Positions 7,754-16,708 of a DNA stretch of 64,000 nt are shown here, piece after piece. The translations under genes were made by a program, and so were the position numbers. The notes under the pieces are model-generated. The model searched no databases. It saw only the letters and a program-made list of their open reading frames with translations, and was not told the origin of the DNA. The stretch is from positions 71,408 to 135,407 of the forward strand of contig JAEWBG010000028.1 in the NCBI GenBank assembly GCA_023391335.1, in the 5' to 3' direction. Positions within the stretch are counted from its first letter, which is position 1. Every line of letters starts with the position of its first letter. This DNA comes from Pseudomonadota bacterium. Lineage in GTDB: Bacteria > Pseudomonadota > Gammaproteobacteria > Steroidobacterales > Steroidobacteraceae.

Positions 7754-9154
7754 ATGAATCGATTGGTGTGTATCTCAAATCGGATATCGGTGCCGCGTAA
7801 AGCTGCGTCCGCGGGCGGATTGGCGGTTGGCGTGCTCGGCGCGTTGAAGCGCTCGGGCGGCCTGTGGTTCGGCTGGAGTGGCGAGACAGTAGAAGCGGAA
7901 CCCGGTGAACCCAAGTTGCACGTCCGCGAAGGCGTGACGTACGCGACCATCGACTTGCGCCAGCGCGACTTCGATCTGTACTACAACGGCTATTCGAACG
8001 AAGTGCTGTGGCCGCTGTTTCACTACTTCCTCAAGGACATGCGCTACTCGACGGAGCGATGGGACGCGTACTTGCGCGCCAATCAAACCTTCGCGCAGAA
8101 GCTGATTCTCCTGCTGAAGCCGAACGACCTCATCTGGGTTCACGACTATCACTTGATTCCGCTGGGTCGATTGCTGCGCGAACGAGCGGTGGGACGGCCG
8201 CTCGGGTTCTTCCTGCATATTCCGTTTCCCAGCATCGACATGCTGCGCGTGTTGCCGAATCACGCGGACTTGCTGCGCGACTTGTTGGCCTACGACGTGG
8301 TCGGATTGCAGACCGATAACGATCTGCGCGCGTTCAAGGCGGGCATCACCTATGTGTTCGGCGCCGATGCCGTGCAGGAGGACGGAACGATCCACATTGA
8401 GGGCCGCGTAGTTCGCGCCGAGGTTTTTCCGATCGGCGTCGATGTGACCGCGATTCAAGAAAGCGCGGAGAAAGCGGTCCACAGCGAGGCGGTTAAGCGC
8501 ATGCACGCGAGCATGCTCGGCCGCGCACTGATGATCGGTGTGGATCGCCTCGATTACAGCAAGGGCCTGGTCGAACGGTTTGCAGCGTATGAGCGCCTGT
8601 TCGAGTTCTATCCGGAGAATCTGGGTCGCATCACCTATCTGCAGATTGCACCGCTATCGCGCACCGAGGTGAGTGCTTATGAAGAGATTCGCCAGGCGCT
8701 GGAACAGGCGGCGGGTCGCACGAACGGGCGTTTTGCAGACACCGACTGGACGCCGATCCGCTATTTGAACCGCAATTTTCCGCACTCGACGCTCACCGGC
8801 TTTTTTCGGGTCGCGGATGTGGGTTTGGTTACGCCGCTGCGCGATGGCATGAACTTGGTCGCGAAAGAGTTCGTCGCGGCGCAAGATCCCGAAGATCCGG
8901 GAGTACTGGTGTTATCGAACCTCGCCGGTGCGGCCCGCGAACTCGATGCGGCAATGCTCGTGAACCCATACGACATCAATGCCGTCAGTCATGCGATGCA
9001 AGTTGCGCTTTCCATGCAACTTGCCGAACGGCGCGAACGCTACAACTCCATGATCGCGGTCCTCAAACGCAATGACATCGCGACGTGGACCGAACGCTTC
9101 GTCGGAGCGCTGGAATCCGTTGCAATCCATGAGCCTCGCCGCGCGGTGGGGTGA
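7754..9154 (+). CDS. otsA: Trehalose-6-phosphate synthase
   Basis: 466 residues, normal for OtsA (GT20). Visible hallmarks: SNRISVP and the shortened glycine loop AGGLAVGV at the N-terminus, WFGWSG, the acceptor-site VHDYHLIPLGRLLRE, FFLHIPFPS, the donor-site RLDYSKGL and DGMNLVAKEFVA. The enzyme makes trehalose-6-phosphate from UDP-glucose and glucose-6-phosphate for osmotic and desiccation protection. No otsB phosphatase gene is adjacent, so the dephosphorylation step must be encoded elsewhere. A CACAAAG-type repeat follows 16 bp after the stop. Confidence 0.96.
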   Translation: MNRLVCISNRISVPRKAASAGGLAVGVLGALKRSGGLWFGWSGETVEAEPGEPKLHVREGVTYATIDLRQRDFDLYYNGYSNEVLWPLFHYFLKDMRYSTERWDAYLRANQTFAQKLILLLKPNDLIWVHDYHLIPLGRLLRERAVGRPLGFFLHIPFPSIDMLRVLPNHADLLRDLLAYDVVGLQTDNDLRAFKAGITYVFGADAVQEDGTIHIEGRVVRAEVFPIGVDVTAIQESAEKAVHSEAVKRMHASMLGRALMIGVDRLDYSKGLVERFAAYERLFEFYPENLGRITYLQIAPLSRTEVSAYEEIRQALEQAAGRTNGRFADTDWTPIRYLNRNFPHSTLTGFFRVADVGLVTPLRDGMNLVAKEFVAAQDPEDPGVLVLSNLAGAARELDAAMLVNPYDINAVSHAMQVALSMQLAERRERYNSMIAVLKRNDIATWTERFVGALESVAIHEPRRAVG

Positions 9155-9170
9155 TCAAAAGGCGAAAGAG

Positions 9171-9288
9171 GCGGACGCCACACAAAGCGCACGAAAATAA
9201 ACTATGGAGTGAGCTCTGGCAGTGCTCACGCGGTGCATTTCGAGGTCCGGGAACAGATGATCCCTTTGCGAGCTTTGTGTTGCGTCCG
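9171..9288. repeat. Periodic-arm inverted repeat, 9-bp CACAAAGnn unit (copy B1)
   Basis: Left arm starts gcggacgccacacaaag and the right arm is the complement ending ctttgtgttgcgtccg. The outer GGACG/CGTCC ends are shared with copies B2 and B4. It fills most of the otsA-dps gap. Confidence 0.82.
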
Positions 9289-9411
9289 GTGATCTGAGAA
9301 TGTCGCAAGGCGTCATCGTCAGCATCGATGGCGGCCATCGCAATCTTGCATCGCCGCCGAGATGATGCTGCTGCAGAATGATCAACATCATCGATCAGTG
9401 GAAACTTCATC

Positions 9412-9894
9412 ATGCACAAGACCAGAAATGATCTCCCACCGGACGTTCGTTCGGCCATCGCCGAATTGCTCAATGCCCGGCTCGCCGACACGGTGGATTT
9501 GTATCTGCAGACCAAGCACGCTCATTGGAACGTCAAGGGGCCGAACTTCATCGCGCTTCATGAGCTCTTCGACAAATTAGCCGAAGAACTCGAGGACAAC
9601 ATCGACGATATGGCCGAGCGGGCAGTGGCGCTTGGCGGCGTGGCGGAGGGTACCGTGGGCTCAATCGCCAAGCGTACCCAGCTGAAGGCATACCCCGCAG
9701 AGATCCGTGACGGTTCCGCGCACGTGGATGCGCTGGCGGATGCGTATGCCGTCCTGGGCAAGTCGGTGCGAAAAGCCACCGATGAAGCGAGCAGGCTCGG
9801 AGACGCGGATACGAGCGATTTGTTCACGGGTATCTCGCGCGATCTCGACAAGAACTTGTGGTTCTTGGAAGCGCATCGGCAAGCCGGCTCGTAG
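9412..9894 (+). CDS. dps: Dps-family ferritin-like DNA-protection protein
   Basis: 160 residues. The ferroxidase signature TKHAHWNVKGPNFIALHELFD with its His, Asp and Glu ligands is intact, followed by the second helix pair LEDNIDDMAERAVALGG, typical of Dps (usually 150-170 residues). The 12-mer stores iron and shields DNA from peroxide damage. The N-terminus is short with few lysines, so DNA binding may be weak. It follows otsA, another stress gene, but the 257-bp gap and the repeat between them suggest its own promoter. Confidence 0.94.
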   Translation: MHKTRNDLPPDVRSAIAELLNARLADTVDLYLQTKHAHWNVKGPNFIALHELFDKLAEELEDNIDDMAERAVALGGVAEGTVGSIAKRTQLKAYPAEIRDGSAHVDALADAYAVLGKSVRKATDEASRLGDADTSDLFTGISRDLDKNLWFLEAHRQAGS

Positions 9895-9927
9895 CGCTCA
9901 GACATCGCATCGCATACTTCATACTGC

Positions 9928-9995
9928 GGAAGGCAAGGATGCCTTCCTGATATAGCGGCTCACTGTTAATCTGCGGCGATGCTTTCTCGCCGCAG
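9928..9995. other. Two perfect hairpins between dps and the Mla-type operon
   Basis: Hairpin one pairs ggaaggca (9928-9935) with tgccttcc (9940-9947). Hairpin two pairs ctgcggcga (9971-9979) with tcgccgcag (9987-9995). Neither is followed by a T-tract, so they may be a Rho-dependent 3' end for dps or a regulatory site; not a canonical terminator. Confidence 0.5.
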
Positions 9996-10036
9996 CTTCC
10001 GCTTCATTTCAGGGAACACGTCTATGAGGTGTGGGC

Positions 10037-11155
10037 GTGCTGCTTGAGGTGAACGAATCCGGTGCACGTGCGGAGATCGCGTTGCGCGGCGACTGGGTGA
10101 TCGACAACGTCGCAGAGATCGAGCGCAGCCTTCGCACTGTCCCGTCCGGCGCTCGGCACATCAAGCTAAATCCGAGTGACATCCACACGCTCGACTTGTC
10201 CGGTGCATGGATGCTGCGAAGCTGGCTGGACAGGCTCAAAGTCAATGGCATCGAATTGCGAGTCGCGGGCGAGCTTCCTGCACACTTTGCTTTCATCGAC
10301 GAACTACTCGAACGTCCGGACGATTCCGCGCCAAGCGCTGCTCGCGAGCGGATCTCGTTGGCTTCGATGCTGGCGTGGGTGGGGCGGTTTTCGCATGAGC
10401 GCGCCGAAGGTGCGATCGATGCACTGGGGTATCTCGGCCGGTTCGTCGTCAGCGCCGTGCGTTCCTTACGCAGCGCGCATAACCTACGCGTTCCCTCCGT
10501 TGCACGTCATGTGTACGAAACCGGCATCCAAGCGATTCCGATCGTCGGGCTGATCGCGTTCCTCATCAGCGTCATCGTGGCCTACCTCGGTGCGCAGCAG
10601 TTGCGTCAGTTTGGGGCCGATATCTTCACCGTGGATCTCGTCGCGATCTCGGTGCTGCGCGAGCTCGGCGTGCTACTGACTTCCATCATCGTCGCCGGCC
10701 GTTCCGGCAGCGCGTTTGCGGCGGAAATCGGCGTCATGCGTTTGAACGACGAGATCGACGCGCTCGAATCCATGGGTGTCGATTTCTTCGAAGTGCTCGT
10801 CTTGCCTCGGGTCATCGGGCTCGTGATTGCATTGCCGCTGCTGACCGTCATTGCAGATGCGATGGGTCTTGCCGGGGGTGCGGTGCTGTCTTCATGGCTA
10901 CTCGATATCCCGCTTTCGCAATACATCCCACGTGTGCAGGAAGCCATCGCACCTACGACGTTTTGGGCCGGTCTAATTAAAGCGCCCGTGTTTGCGATTT
11001 TGATCGCCATGGTGGGCACGCTGCGTGGCATGCAAGTCCGCGATTCTTCCCGCGAGTTGGGCAGGCTCACGACGATTGCCGTCGTGCAATCGATCTTCTT
11101 GGTGATCTTCGCCGATGCGATCTTTGCGGTCGTGTACGTGGAACTGGATTTCTAA
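10037..11155 (+). CDS. MlaE-type lipid ABC transporter permease with N-terminal STAS-like domain
   Basis: Start GTG 10037 was chosen for the gagg ribosome site 7 nt upstream; GTG 10031 is also in frame but too close. The 372-residue product has an N-terminal STAS-like domain (about residues 1-90, with DIHTLDLSGAWML) followed by the MlaE/YrbE permease: ETGIQAIPIVGLIAFLISVI, GQQ-like AYLGAQQL and RELGVLLTSIIVAGRSGSAF. Such permeases work with an MCE protein to move phospholipids across the envelope. It begins a five-gene operon and is followed by its ATPase after 11 bp. Confidence 0.9.
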   Translation: MLLEVNESGARAEIALRGDWVIDNVAEIERSLRTVPSGARHIKLNPSDIHTLDLSGAWMLRSWLDRLKVNGIELRVAGELPAHFAFIDELLERPDDSAPSAARERISLASMLAWVGRFSHERAEGAIDALGYLGRFVVSAVRSLRSAHNLRVPSVARHVYETGIQAIPIVGLIAFLISVIVAYLGAQQLRQFGADIFTVDLVAISVLRELGVLLTSIIVAGRSGSAFAAEIGVMRLNDEIDALESMGVDFFEVLVLPRVIGLVIALPLLTVIADAMGLAGGAVLSSWLLDIPLSQYIPRVQEAIAPTTFWAGLIKAPVFAILIAMVGTLRGMQVRDSSRELGRLTTIAVVQSIFLVIFADAIFAVVYVELDF

Positions 11156-11166
11156 TCTCCAAGCGC

Positions 11167-11934
11167 ATGGCTGAACCGATCATTTCTGTACGCGGGGTCG
11201 TGAATCGCTTTGGTGCGCAGGTGGTCCACGATCGCGTCGATCTAGACGTCTTCCCCGGCGAGGTGCTTGGGGTGGTCGGCGGTTCTGGCAGCGGCAAGTC
11301 GGTCCTGCTGCGCACGATGCTCGGCCTGCAGCGTCCGGCGGCCGGGCAGGTGCTCATCGAAGGGCAAGACATTACGCGCATGAGTGCGGCTGAACTCTTG
11401 AGCGTCAAACGCCGTTACGGAGTGACGTTTCAGCATGGCGCCCTGTTTAGTTCGCTGACGGTCGCCGAAAACATCCAACTGCCGATTCGCGAGTACTTCG
11501 ATGCATCTGTGGAAACATTGAACGCGCTGACCGAACTGAGATTGCGCATGGTGGGTCTGCCGCTGGATGCCGGTGCCAAACTGCCGTCGCAACTTTCAGG
11601 CGGCATGATCAAGCGCGCGGCGTTGGCGAGAGCGTTGGCACTCGATCCAGCGTTGCTGTTCCTCGATGAGCCCACCGCGGGACTCGATCCGATCTCGGCG
11701 GCCGGATTCGATGAACTGGTGCGTTATCTACACCGTGGCCTTAAGCTCACGGTCGTCATGATCACGCACGACTTGGATACGCTGCTCGCGACTTGCAACC
11801 GAGTCGCCGTTCTCATCGACAAGAAGATCGTGGTCGACACGCTTGCAGGCATCATGAATCATCCGCACCCCTGGATTCAGGAGTATTTCCACGGGCCGCG
11901 CGCCCGCGCAGCGCAGACCTCAGTGAAATCTTGA
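11167..11934 (+). CDS. MlaF-type ABC transporter ATPase
   Basis: 255 residues. Walker A GGSGSGKSVLLR, Q-loop FQHGALFSSLTV, signature LSGGMIKRAALARAL, Walker B ALLFLDEPTAGLDP and the switch histidine MITHDLDT are all present. The SGGMxKRxxLAR form is typical of ATPases partnered with MlaE permeases. Only 3 bp separate its stop from the MCE gene. Confidence 0.94.
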   Translation: MAEPIISVRGVVNRFGAQVVHDRVDLDVFPGEVLGVVGGSGSGKSVLLRTMLGLQRPAAGQVLIEGQDITRMSAAELLSVKRRYGVTFQHGALFSSLTVAENIQLPIREYFDASVETLNALTELRLRMVGLPLDAGAKLPSQLSGGMIKRAALARALALDPALLFLDEPTAGLDPISAAGFDELVRYLHRGLKLTVVMITHDLDTLLATCNRVAVLIDKKIVVDTLAGIMNHPHPWIQEYFHGPRARAAQTSVKS

Positions 11935-11937
11935 GCT

Positions 11938-12873
11938 ATGGAACGAGAAGCTAATTACGTCGCGGTCGGTGCATTCATCCTGCTGGTGCTGGCGATGGGT
12001 GTCGGCTTCGTCGTTTGGTACAGCGATGCGAGCGACGGCATCGAATACAAGCTTTACGAGATCTACTTCGCAGGTAGCGTGAGCGGCTTAGAGCGCGGCG
12101 GCCCGGTTCGATATTTGGGCGTGGATGTCGGGCGCGTGCGCCGCATGTCGATCGATACCAAAGACCCCAGCCGGGTGATGGTCGTTGTCGAGATCGATGA
12201 AGACGCGCCGATTAGTTCGGCGACTCGAGCCAGCTTAGGGTTGCAGGGTGTCACCGGGCTTCTCTATGTGAATCTCAAAGAAGCGCCCGAAGTGGACCGC
12301 AAGCTACCGATGCAGCACGGGGAGAAATATCCCATTATCGAGTCCGTCGCCTCCGACTTCGATGTGTTCCTGGCCAGCGTTCCCGAGTTGATGGGCAAAG
12401 CGAATTCGATCTTGGAGCGCGTCGGACGCGTCTTCTCGGACGAAAATCTCGCGGGCTTGTCGGAGACCATTCGCAGCGTGCGGCAAGCGAGCGCCACACT
12501 GCCGCAGACTTCGAAGAATGTCGCCGCACTCGTGCAAGAGATGCGCTCGACCGTCACCGAAATCCACGGCGCCGCCGAGTCGCTGCGTGGAATGACCGAA
12601 GAAGCGCGGCCGCAAGTCACCAATGCCCTGGCGCGCATGACCACCGTCGCGGACGATTTGGCGCGTGCTGCGGACCGAATCGATAGCTTCACGCACAAGA
12701 GCGAAACTCAGTTGGGCGATTTCACCGAACAAGGCTTGTTCGAAATAGAACGGCTCGTGCGTGAGACACGATCGGCGGCCCTGGAATTCCGCGATTTGTC
12801 GCGGTCGCTGAAAGAGAACCCATCGCAACTGTTGTACGAACCGCCGCCGAGCGGAGTGGAGATCAAGCCGTGA
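11938..12873 (+). CDS. MlaD/MCE-domain periplasmic lipid-transfer protein
   Basis: 311 residues. One N-terminal membrane anchor (YVAVGAFILLVLAMGVGFVVWY), then one MCE domain at about residues 40-120 (IYFAGSVSGLERGGPVRYLGV, VTGLLYVNLKEA), then a long alpha-helical tail (about 150-300) with coiled-coil character. This single-MCE, long-tail form matches MlaD/Ttg2C-like partners of MlaE/MlaF. MCE proteins form hexameric rings through which lipids pass. Its stop overlaps the next start (TGATG). Confidence 0.9.
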   Translation: MEREANYVAVGAFILLVLAMGVGFVVWYSDASDGIEYKLYEIYFAGSVSGLERGGPVRYLGVDVGRVRRMSIDTKDPSRVMVVVEIDEDAPISSATRASLGLQGVTGLLYVNLKEAPEVDRKLPMQHGEKYPIIESVASDFDVFLASVPELMGKANSILERVGRVFSDENLAGLSETIRSVRQASATLPQTSKNVAALVQEMRSTVTEIHGAAESLRGMTEEARPQVTNALARMTTVADDLARAADRIDSFTHKSETQLGDFTEQGLFEIERLVRETRSAALEFRDLSRSLKENPSQLLYEPPPSGVEIKP

Positions 12874-13523
12874 TGCGAGCGAGCATCTTGTCTGTCGGCG
12901 CGCTGTGCACGTTGCTGCTGGCCGGCTGCACCACATCCATATTCGACAGCGAATCCCCCGTGCCAATGAGCTACGTGCTGCGCTCGGCACCTGCCGCCTC
13001 CGTCTCGCTGGCGCACACCGATGCCGACATCGCCATCGGTAGGCCCGAGGCCCTGCCTGGCTTGGATTCCGATCGCATCGGCGTGTTGCGAGGACATCAA
13101 CTGGATTTCTACCGCGGTGTGCGATGGGGTAGTCCCGCACCGGAGGTGATGCAGGCTCTGTTGGTCGATTCGATGGAAGATCAACACGTGTTTCGCAGCG
13201 TGACGCGCGAACAATCCCGCGTGAGTTCCGACTACATCTTGGATGTGCAGTTGCGCGACTTCCAATCCGAGTACGCGGAATCCTCGTCCTTACCCACGGT
13301 GCACGTTTCGGCTGTCGTGCGCGTGGTGCGCATTCCTGATCGCAGGCTCGTGACGACGATCTCCGCGGAATCCCAGATTAAAGCTTCCGAAGATCGCATG
13401 TCCGCGGTTGCGGTGGCTTTCGAGAAGGCTGGCAATGCGGTTGCGTTGGATCTTTTGAACCAAGTTGCTCCGGCGATTGCCGCTGACGCATCGTTGCTTG
13501 CCGCTGCTCGCGGCAAGAAGTAA
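12873..13523 (+). CDS. ABC-type transport auxiliary lipoprotein (PqiC/DUF330-like)
   Basis: 216 residues from ATG 12873, which overlaps the MCE stop by one base. The lipobox LLLAGC ends the signal peptide. The mature protein has the YVLR strand and the later DYILDVQLRDFQSEY and TVHVSAVVRVVRIPDR strands characteristic of the ABC-type transport auxiliary component family, found beside MCE transporters. It probably sits at the outer membrane and links the periplasmic conduit to it. Its place in the operon gives strong support. Confidence 0.82.
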   Translation: MRASILSVGALCTLLLAGCTTSIFDSESPVPMSYVLRSAPAASVSLAHTDADIAIGRPEALPGLDSDRIGVLRGHQLDFYRGVRWGSPAPEVMQALLVDSMEDQHVFRSVTREQSRVSSDYILDVQLRDFQSEYAESSSLPTVHVSAVVRVVRIPDRRLVTTISAESQIKASEDRMSAVAVAFEKAGNAVALDLLNQVAPAIAADASLLAAARGKK

Positions 13524-13529
13524 CCGGCA

Positions 13530-14069
13530 ATGAATCGTGTCGTCGTGCGCATATGCGCGGTGCTCCTGTTGGTCGGAGCGAATTTCGAAGCGTTTGCGGA
13601 CCCACAAGATTTCAGCGGTACCGTGTCGCGCATCTTCGATGGCGACAGCTTTCTGGTTCGCAATGCGTTCGGAAAAGATGTCGACGTACGCTTAATCGAC
13701 ATCGACGCACCGGAAAAAGATCAAGCGTACGGTGACCGAGCGCGCGCGGCACTCATGAAGCTCATCGCGTCACGGCGCGTTTTCGTCGATGTGATCGATA
13801 CCGATAAGTACCAACGCAAGCTCGCCCGCGTGTATCGCGAGCCCGATCGACTCGATGTTGCTCGCGCGATGGTTCACGATGGCAATGTCTGGCTCTATCG
13901 CCGCACGCTGCGCGATCTAACGCTGATTCCTCTGGAAGATGCGGCTCGCGATCAGCATCTCGGCCTGTGGTCACTGCCGAAGTCCGAGCTGATGCCGCCG
14001 TGGAAGTTTCGGTATTTGAAGAGAGAAGCCAAGAGGGCGGACGAAACACAAAGAACGCATAGCAAGTGA
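13530..14069 (+). CDS. Secreted thermonuclease-like (SNase) protein
   Basis: 179 residues with a signal peptide (RICAVLLLVGANFEAFA). The SNase fold motifs are visible: IFDGDSFLV, VRLIDIDAPEKDQAYGDRAR with the catalytic Asp and Arg/Glu context, and RKLARVY; DGNVWLY and GLWSL mark the end. It probably degrades nucleic acid in the periplasm or outside. The last dozen residues (from about AKRADETQ) are encoded by the left arm of a CACAAAG-type repeat, so the natural C-terminus may have been replaced. It follows the lipoprotein by 6 bp. Confidence 0.85.
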   Translation: MNRVVVRICAVLLLVGANFEAFADPQDFSGTVSRIFDGDSFLVRNAFGKDVDVRLIDIDAPEKDQAYGDRARAALMKLIASRRVFVDVIDTDKYQRKLARVYREPDRLDVARAMVHDGNVWLYRRTLRDLTLIPLEDAARDQHLGLWSLPKSELMPPWKFRYLKREAKRADETQRTHSK

Positions 14070-14146
14070 AAAACTGAGCGCGAGCCTGCCCGTGTAAAGG
14101 TTTTCACATGCAGAAGGGTTCTTTGCGCGCTTTGTGTTGCGTCCGA
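14038..14146. repeat. Periodic-arm inverted repeat, 9-bp CACAAAGnn unit (copy B2)
   Basis: Left arm gcggacgaaacacaaag starts inside the nuclease coding sequence and right arm ctttgcgcgctttgtgttgcgtccg ends 6 bp before the stop of the converging phospholipase D gene. Nothing else lies in the gap. Confidence 0.85.
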
Positions 14147-14152
14147 CTCCCC

Positions 14153-15646
14153 TCAGAAAGTACTTAGGCCCGTCGCTTCCATCAGTCGATACCGCCAATA
14201 GTCGCCGGAGTCCTCATCGCGGAATGCACCGAGCGGAGCCGTGAATTCCGTTCCGGCAGGTCCATCGTTATTCCAAATGCGATCGAAGTACGCGCTCATT
14301 TGCAGCGCGAGCGGCCCGTTCGTGCCGGTCTCGAACGCCACGTTCGCTTCGAGATTGTAGTTGTCCAAATTGCGCCGGGTGTAATTCGCAGAACCGAGGG
14401 TCGCGATGAAACGATCGCCGTGAGTGATCATCGCGACCTTCGTATGAAACTGCTCGCCGTGGGTGCGGTACCACCGAATTTGGATTCGCTCGCCGCTGTT
14501 GACAAATAACTCATTGGCGACGGGGCGATTGGGGACGCCGTCCTTTTGACGACCGAACGCATCGCGATTGGGATCGAGAATGACTTCAACCCGCACGCCA
14601 CGTTCCGCCGCCTTGATGAGCGCGTCGATCACATCCCGATCCGAAAGATAAAACACTGCGAGCCGGATACGATCGCCATTTCGCGTCAGCTGCAGCGATG
14701 CGAGCAGATGTTCTTTGATCGCTTCCTCGGTCAAAAACGACAGATGCACCGCCTCTGGACCGGATGCTGCCGGAGTCTTGGCGGCAGATACTGCGTAGAC
14801 ATGTCCGCGCCACCCTGAGAAACGAGCGATTGCCAGTTCGCTCCCGATGATCTCTTCGGCGAGAGCGCCATCAAAGGCGATCGCGACGTTCGAATGCGCG
14901 CTGCTCGCGTCGTGCGGGTTCGCGGAGGTCACGAGCGCTCTGAGGTTCCCGTCGGCGGAGTCCGTCACCAGGACCTTTCGGTGGTTGGCTTTGAAGTTCA
15001 ACAGTGCGAGCCAGCTACGCACCGTGATGTCCTGGCCCTGATCGTCGAACGGGTTGGCAGCCGAGCCGCCGTCGTACGAATTGCCCCACCAGCTGAATGC
15101 GATCCGCCATAGCGATGAATAGAGCGGATTGGAGTCTCGCAAACGAGCTAGATCGGTGGTGACCACATCGATTCCAGCGCTTCGCAATTGCGCGAACAGC
15201 GCCGAGTGCGTGCCGCCATAGATCTCATTGATCGGATCGGTGATCAGGAGGATCGCAAGTTGCGGCTTCGCTTGCTTGCGAGCGATCAGGTGCTGGACAA
15301 GTTCGCCGCTGAGTGCGCGATGCACGTTGGATGCGCTACCCATCTGATCGTTGATCAGGAAGAAGTCCGCAACGATGACCGTTTCCGCCGCATCGATCAT
15401 CCGCAGCGCTTCATCAAAGATTTGCTGCTCGTAAATGGGCTGACCTTTGGGATCTGCGTGCGTCAGGTCGTAGAGGAACTGCACTTCGGATTGCGGCAGA
15501 ACGTGTTCCGATGAGTGCACTGCGGTTCCCGCAGGCATCGGCTTGACGATGTTCCAGACGGCGACGCAAAGCCAAATCGCAAGCAGCAGCCAAAGAATGG
15601 CGCGCTTGCGCAGCCGACGTCGCGGCATGGGTGCGAATTCAACCAT
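14153..15646 (-). CDS. Phospholipase D-like membrane protein
   Basis: 497 residues. One N-terminal membrane segment (AILWLLLAIWLCVAVWNIV) follows an Arg-rich stretch. Two HKD-type regions are present: NFKANHRKVLVTDS with VTSANPHDASSAHSN, and EQFHTKVAMI with ATLGSANYTRRNLD. This is the paired layout of cardiolipin synthases and other PLD-superfamily phosphotransferases. The first motif is HxK without the full HKD aspartate spacing visible by eye, so whether it is a synthase or a lipase is open. It stands alone, converging with the nuclease. Confidence 0.8.
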   Translation of the reverse strand: MVEFAPMPRRRLRKRAILWLLLAIWLCVAVWNIVKPMPAGTAVHSSEHVLPQSEVQFLYDLTHADPKGQPIYEQQIFDEALRMIDAAETVIVADFFLINDQMGSASNVHRALSGELVQHLIARKQAKPQLAILLITDPINEIYGGTHSALFAQLRSAGIDVVTTDLARLRDSNPLYSSLWRIAFSWWGNSYDGGSAANPFDDQGQDITVRSWLALLNFKANHRKVLVTDSADGNLRALVTSANPHDASSAHSNVAIAFDGALAEEIIGSELAIARFSGWRGHVYAVSAAKTPAASGPEAVHLSFLTEEAIKEHLLASLQLTRNGDRIRLAVFYLSDRDVIDALIKAAERGVRVEVILDPNRDAFGRQKDGVPNRPVANELFVNSGERIQIRWYRTHGEQFHTKVAMITHGDRFIATLGSANYTRRNLDNYNLEANVAFETGTNGPLALQMSAYFDRIWNNDGPAGTEFTAPLGAFRDEDSGDYWRYRLMEATGLSTF

Positions 15647-15683
15647 GTTTCAAGATTCTTTAGACGCACTACTTCAAGCTGCA

Positions 15684-15710
15684 GCGGCGAGATGTGTTCG
15701 CACTCGCCGC
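15684..15710 (-). terminator. Possible terminator hairpin after the tonB-STN operon
   Basis: Perfect 8-bp stem, gcggcgag with ctcgccgc, 11-nt loop, about 80 bp beyond the last STN gene on the minus strand and just before the PLD gene. No T-tract follows, so it would need Rho or act otherwise. Confidence 0.35.
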
Positions 15711-15790
15711 GCAGATGGAACCCGCATCATCGGGCGGGCTGGCAGCTTGATTCTTCTGTAAGCCGCGGCACTCTCGAAGAAGTTTTCCGG

Positions 15791-16201
15791 TCAGTCTGAC
15801 TTGGCGCCTGCAACAGCGCTGCTCTTGCCCTTGGCAGAGCGAACTATCCATCTGCCGTCGGGCGAGTGGTAGGCCCTGAGATTCCACGGCGCCAAAATTT
15901 CCGCTAATACTTCATCGATTCGAGAGGCTTTCGGCAGCGCGATGAGGGTCATAGAGGGCAGTACTTGCTTCTTCTTGTACTCGATGGGAAAGCCTTTTTC
16001 CTTGAGTCCATCCAGAATAGATTTGATCGTATTGCCTTCCTTGAAGAGCATATCGACGGCAGCAGGATCGTTCGTGCCTCCTTGGCTCTGATCCACTAGG
16101 CCACCTTTCACCCCCGCCGACGAAAGACTGGTCATCTGCGCGAGTGCCTGCGTGGATGCGAGCATCGCGGCAGCGGCCAGTGCGATTCTTAAGTACCTCA
16201 T
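15791..16201 (-). CDS. Small secreted STN-like protein, paralogue 1
   Basis: 136 residues from ATG 16201, preceded by the strong ribosome site ggaggaa. Signal peptide ALAAAAMLASTQALA. The mature part carries the block shared by all three neighbours: FKEGNTIKSILDGLKEKGF, then YKKK, MTLIALPKASRIDEVL and EILAPWNL, ending DGRWIV. The helix-strand order and the final strand resemble the STN (secretin/TonB N-terminal short) domain that precedes TonB-dependent transducers and secretins, here stand-alone. Last gene of the tonB-led operon. The STN label is an inference from pattern; the paralogy is plain. Confidence 0.7.
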   Translation of the reverse strand: MRYLRIALAAAAMLASTQALAQMTSLSSAGVKGGLVDQSQGGTNDPAAVDMLFKEGNTIKSILDGLKEKGFPIEYKKKQVLPSMTLIALPKASRIDEVLAEILAPWNLRAYHSPDGRWIVRSAKGKSSAVAGAKSD

Positions 16202-16254
16202 TGAATTCCTCCCCCATCCTGAGACCCCAACTTCTGTGCCACGCCGGCGCGGAC

Positions 16255-16671
16255 TTAGGGCGCGTTGGCGAGTTCTGCGGCTTTCTTCTTGTCCGGCCGC
16301 ACGATCAATTTGCCCATTGGCGAACGAAATGCCGCTAAATTCCAAGGTTCCAGAATCTCATTTAGAACATCGTCGATTCGAGTGGCTTTCGGCAGCGCCA
16401 CCAAAGTCATGGTCGGCGGCACTTGCTTCTTCTTGTACTCGATATGGAATCCTTTTTCGTTGAGCCCCTCGAGGATTGAGGCAATTGAATTGCCTTCCTT
16501 GAACAGTACATCGACCGCTTTCGGGTCGTTAAACGATGGCTGACTCAAATCCAGCATCGTCGTGTCGCGAATTCCGGCGCTTGCAATGCGGTCCATTGTT
16601 TCGTTCCCGCCGAACGAAGCGGCCCACACGAGACTCAGAGCTAACAGCAGTGCCAACTTAGCCTGGACCAT
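16255..16671 (-). CDS. Small secreted STN-like protein, paralogue 2
   Basis: 138 residues. N-terminal signal AKLALLLALSLVWAASFG. It shares with its neighbours NDPKAVDVLFKEGNSIAS, LNEKGF, YKKKQVPPTMTLVALPKA and EILEPWNL. Tail residues are lysine-rich (PDKKKAAE). Spacing is 37 bp from paralogue 3 upstream and 53 bp to paralogue 1 downstream, so the genes are cotranscribed. The three copies differ most in the 15-20 residues after the signal peptide and near the C-terminus, suggesting differing partners. Confidence 0.7.
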   Translation of the reverse strand: MVQAKLALLLALSLVWAASFGGNETMDRIASAGIRDTTMLDLSQPSFNDPKAVDVLFKEGNSIASILEGLNEKGFHIEYKKKQVPPTMTLVALPKATRIDDVLNEILEPWNLAAFRSPMGKLIVRPDKKKAAELANAP

Positions 16672-16708
16672 AATCCACCCCCTAATGGCATTCGCCTTCG
16701 AATGGTGG

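Noticed and set aside
7576..7950. N-terminal extension of malate dehydrogenase
   Set aside because: It is non-conserved, overlaps the divergent otsA start region, and the family N-terminus begins at 7575.
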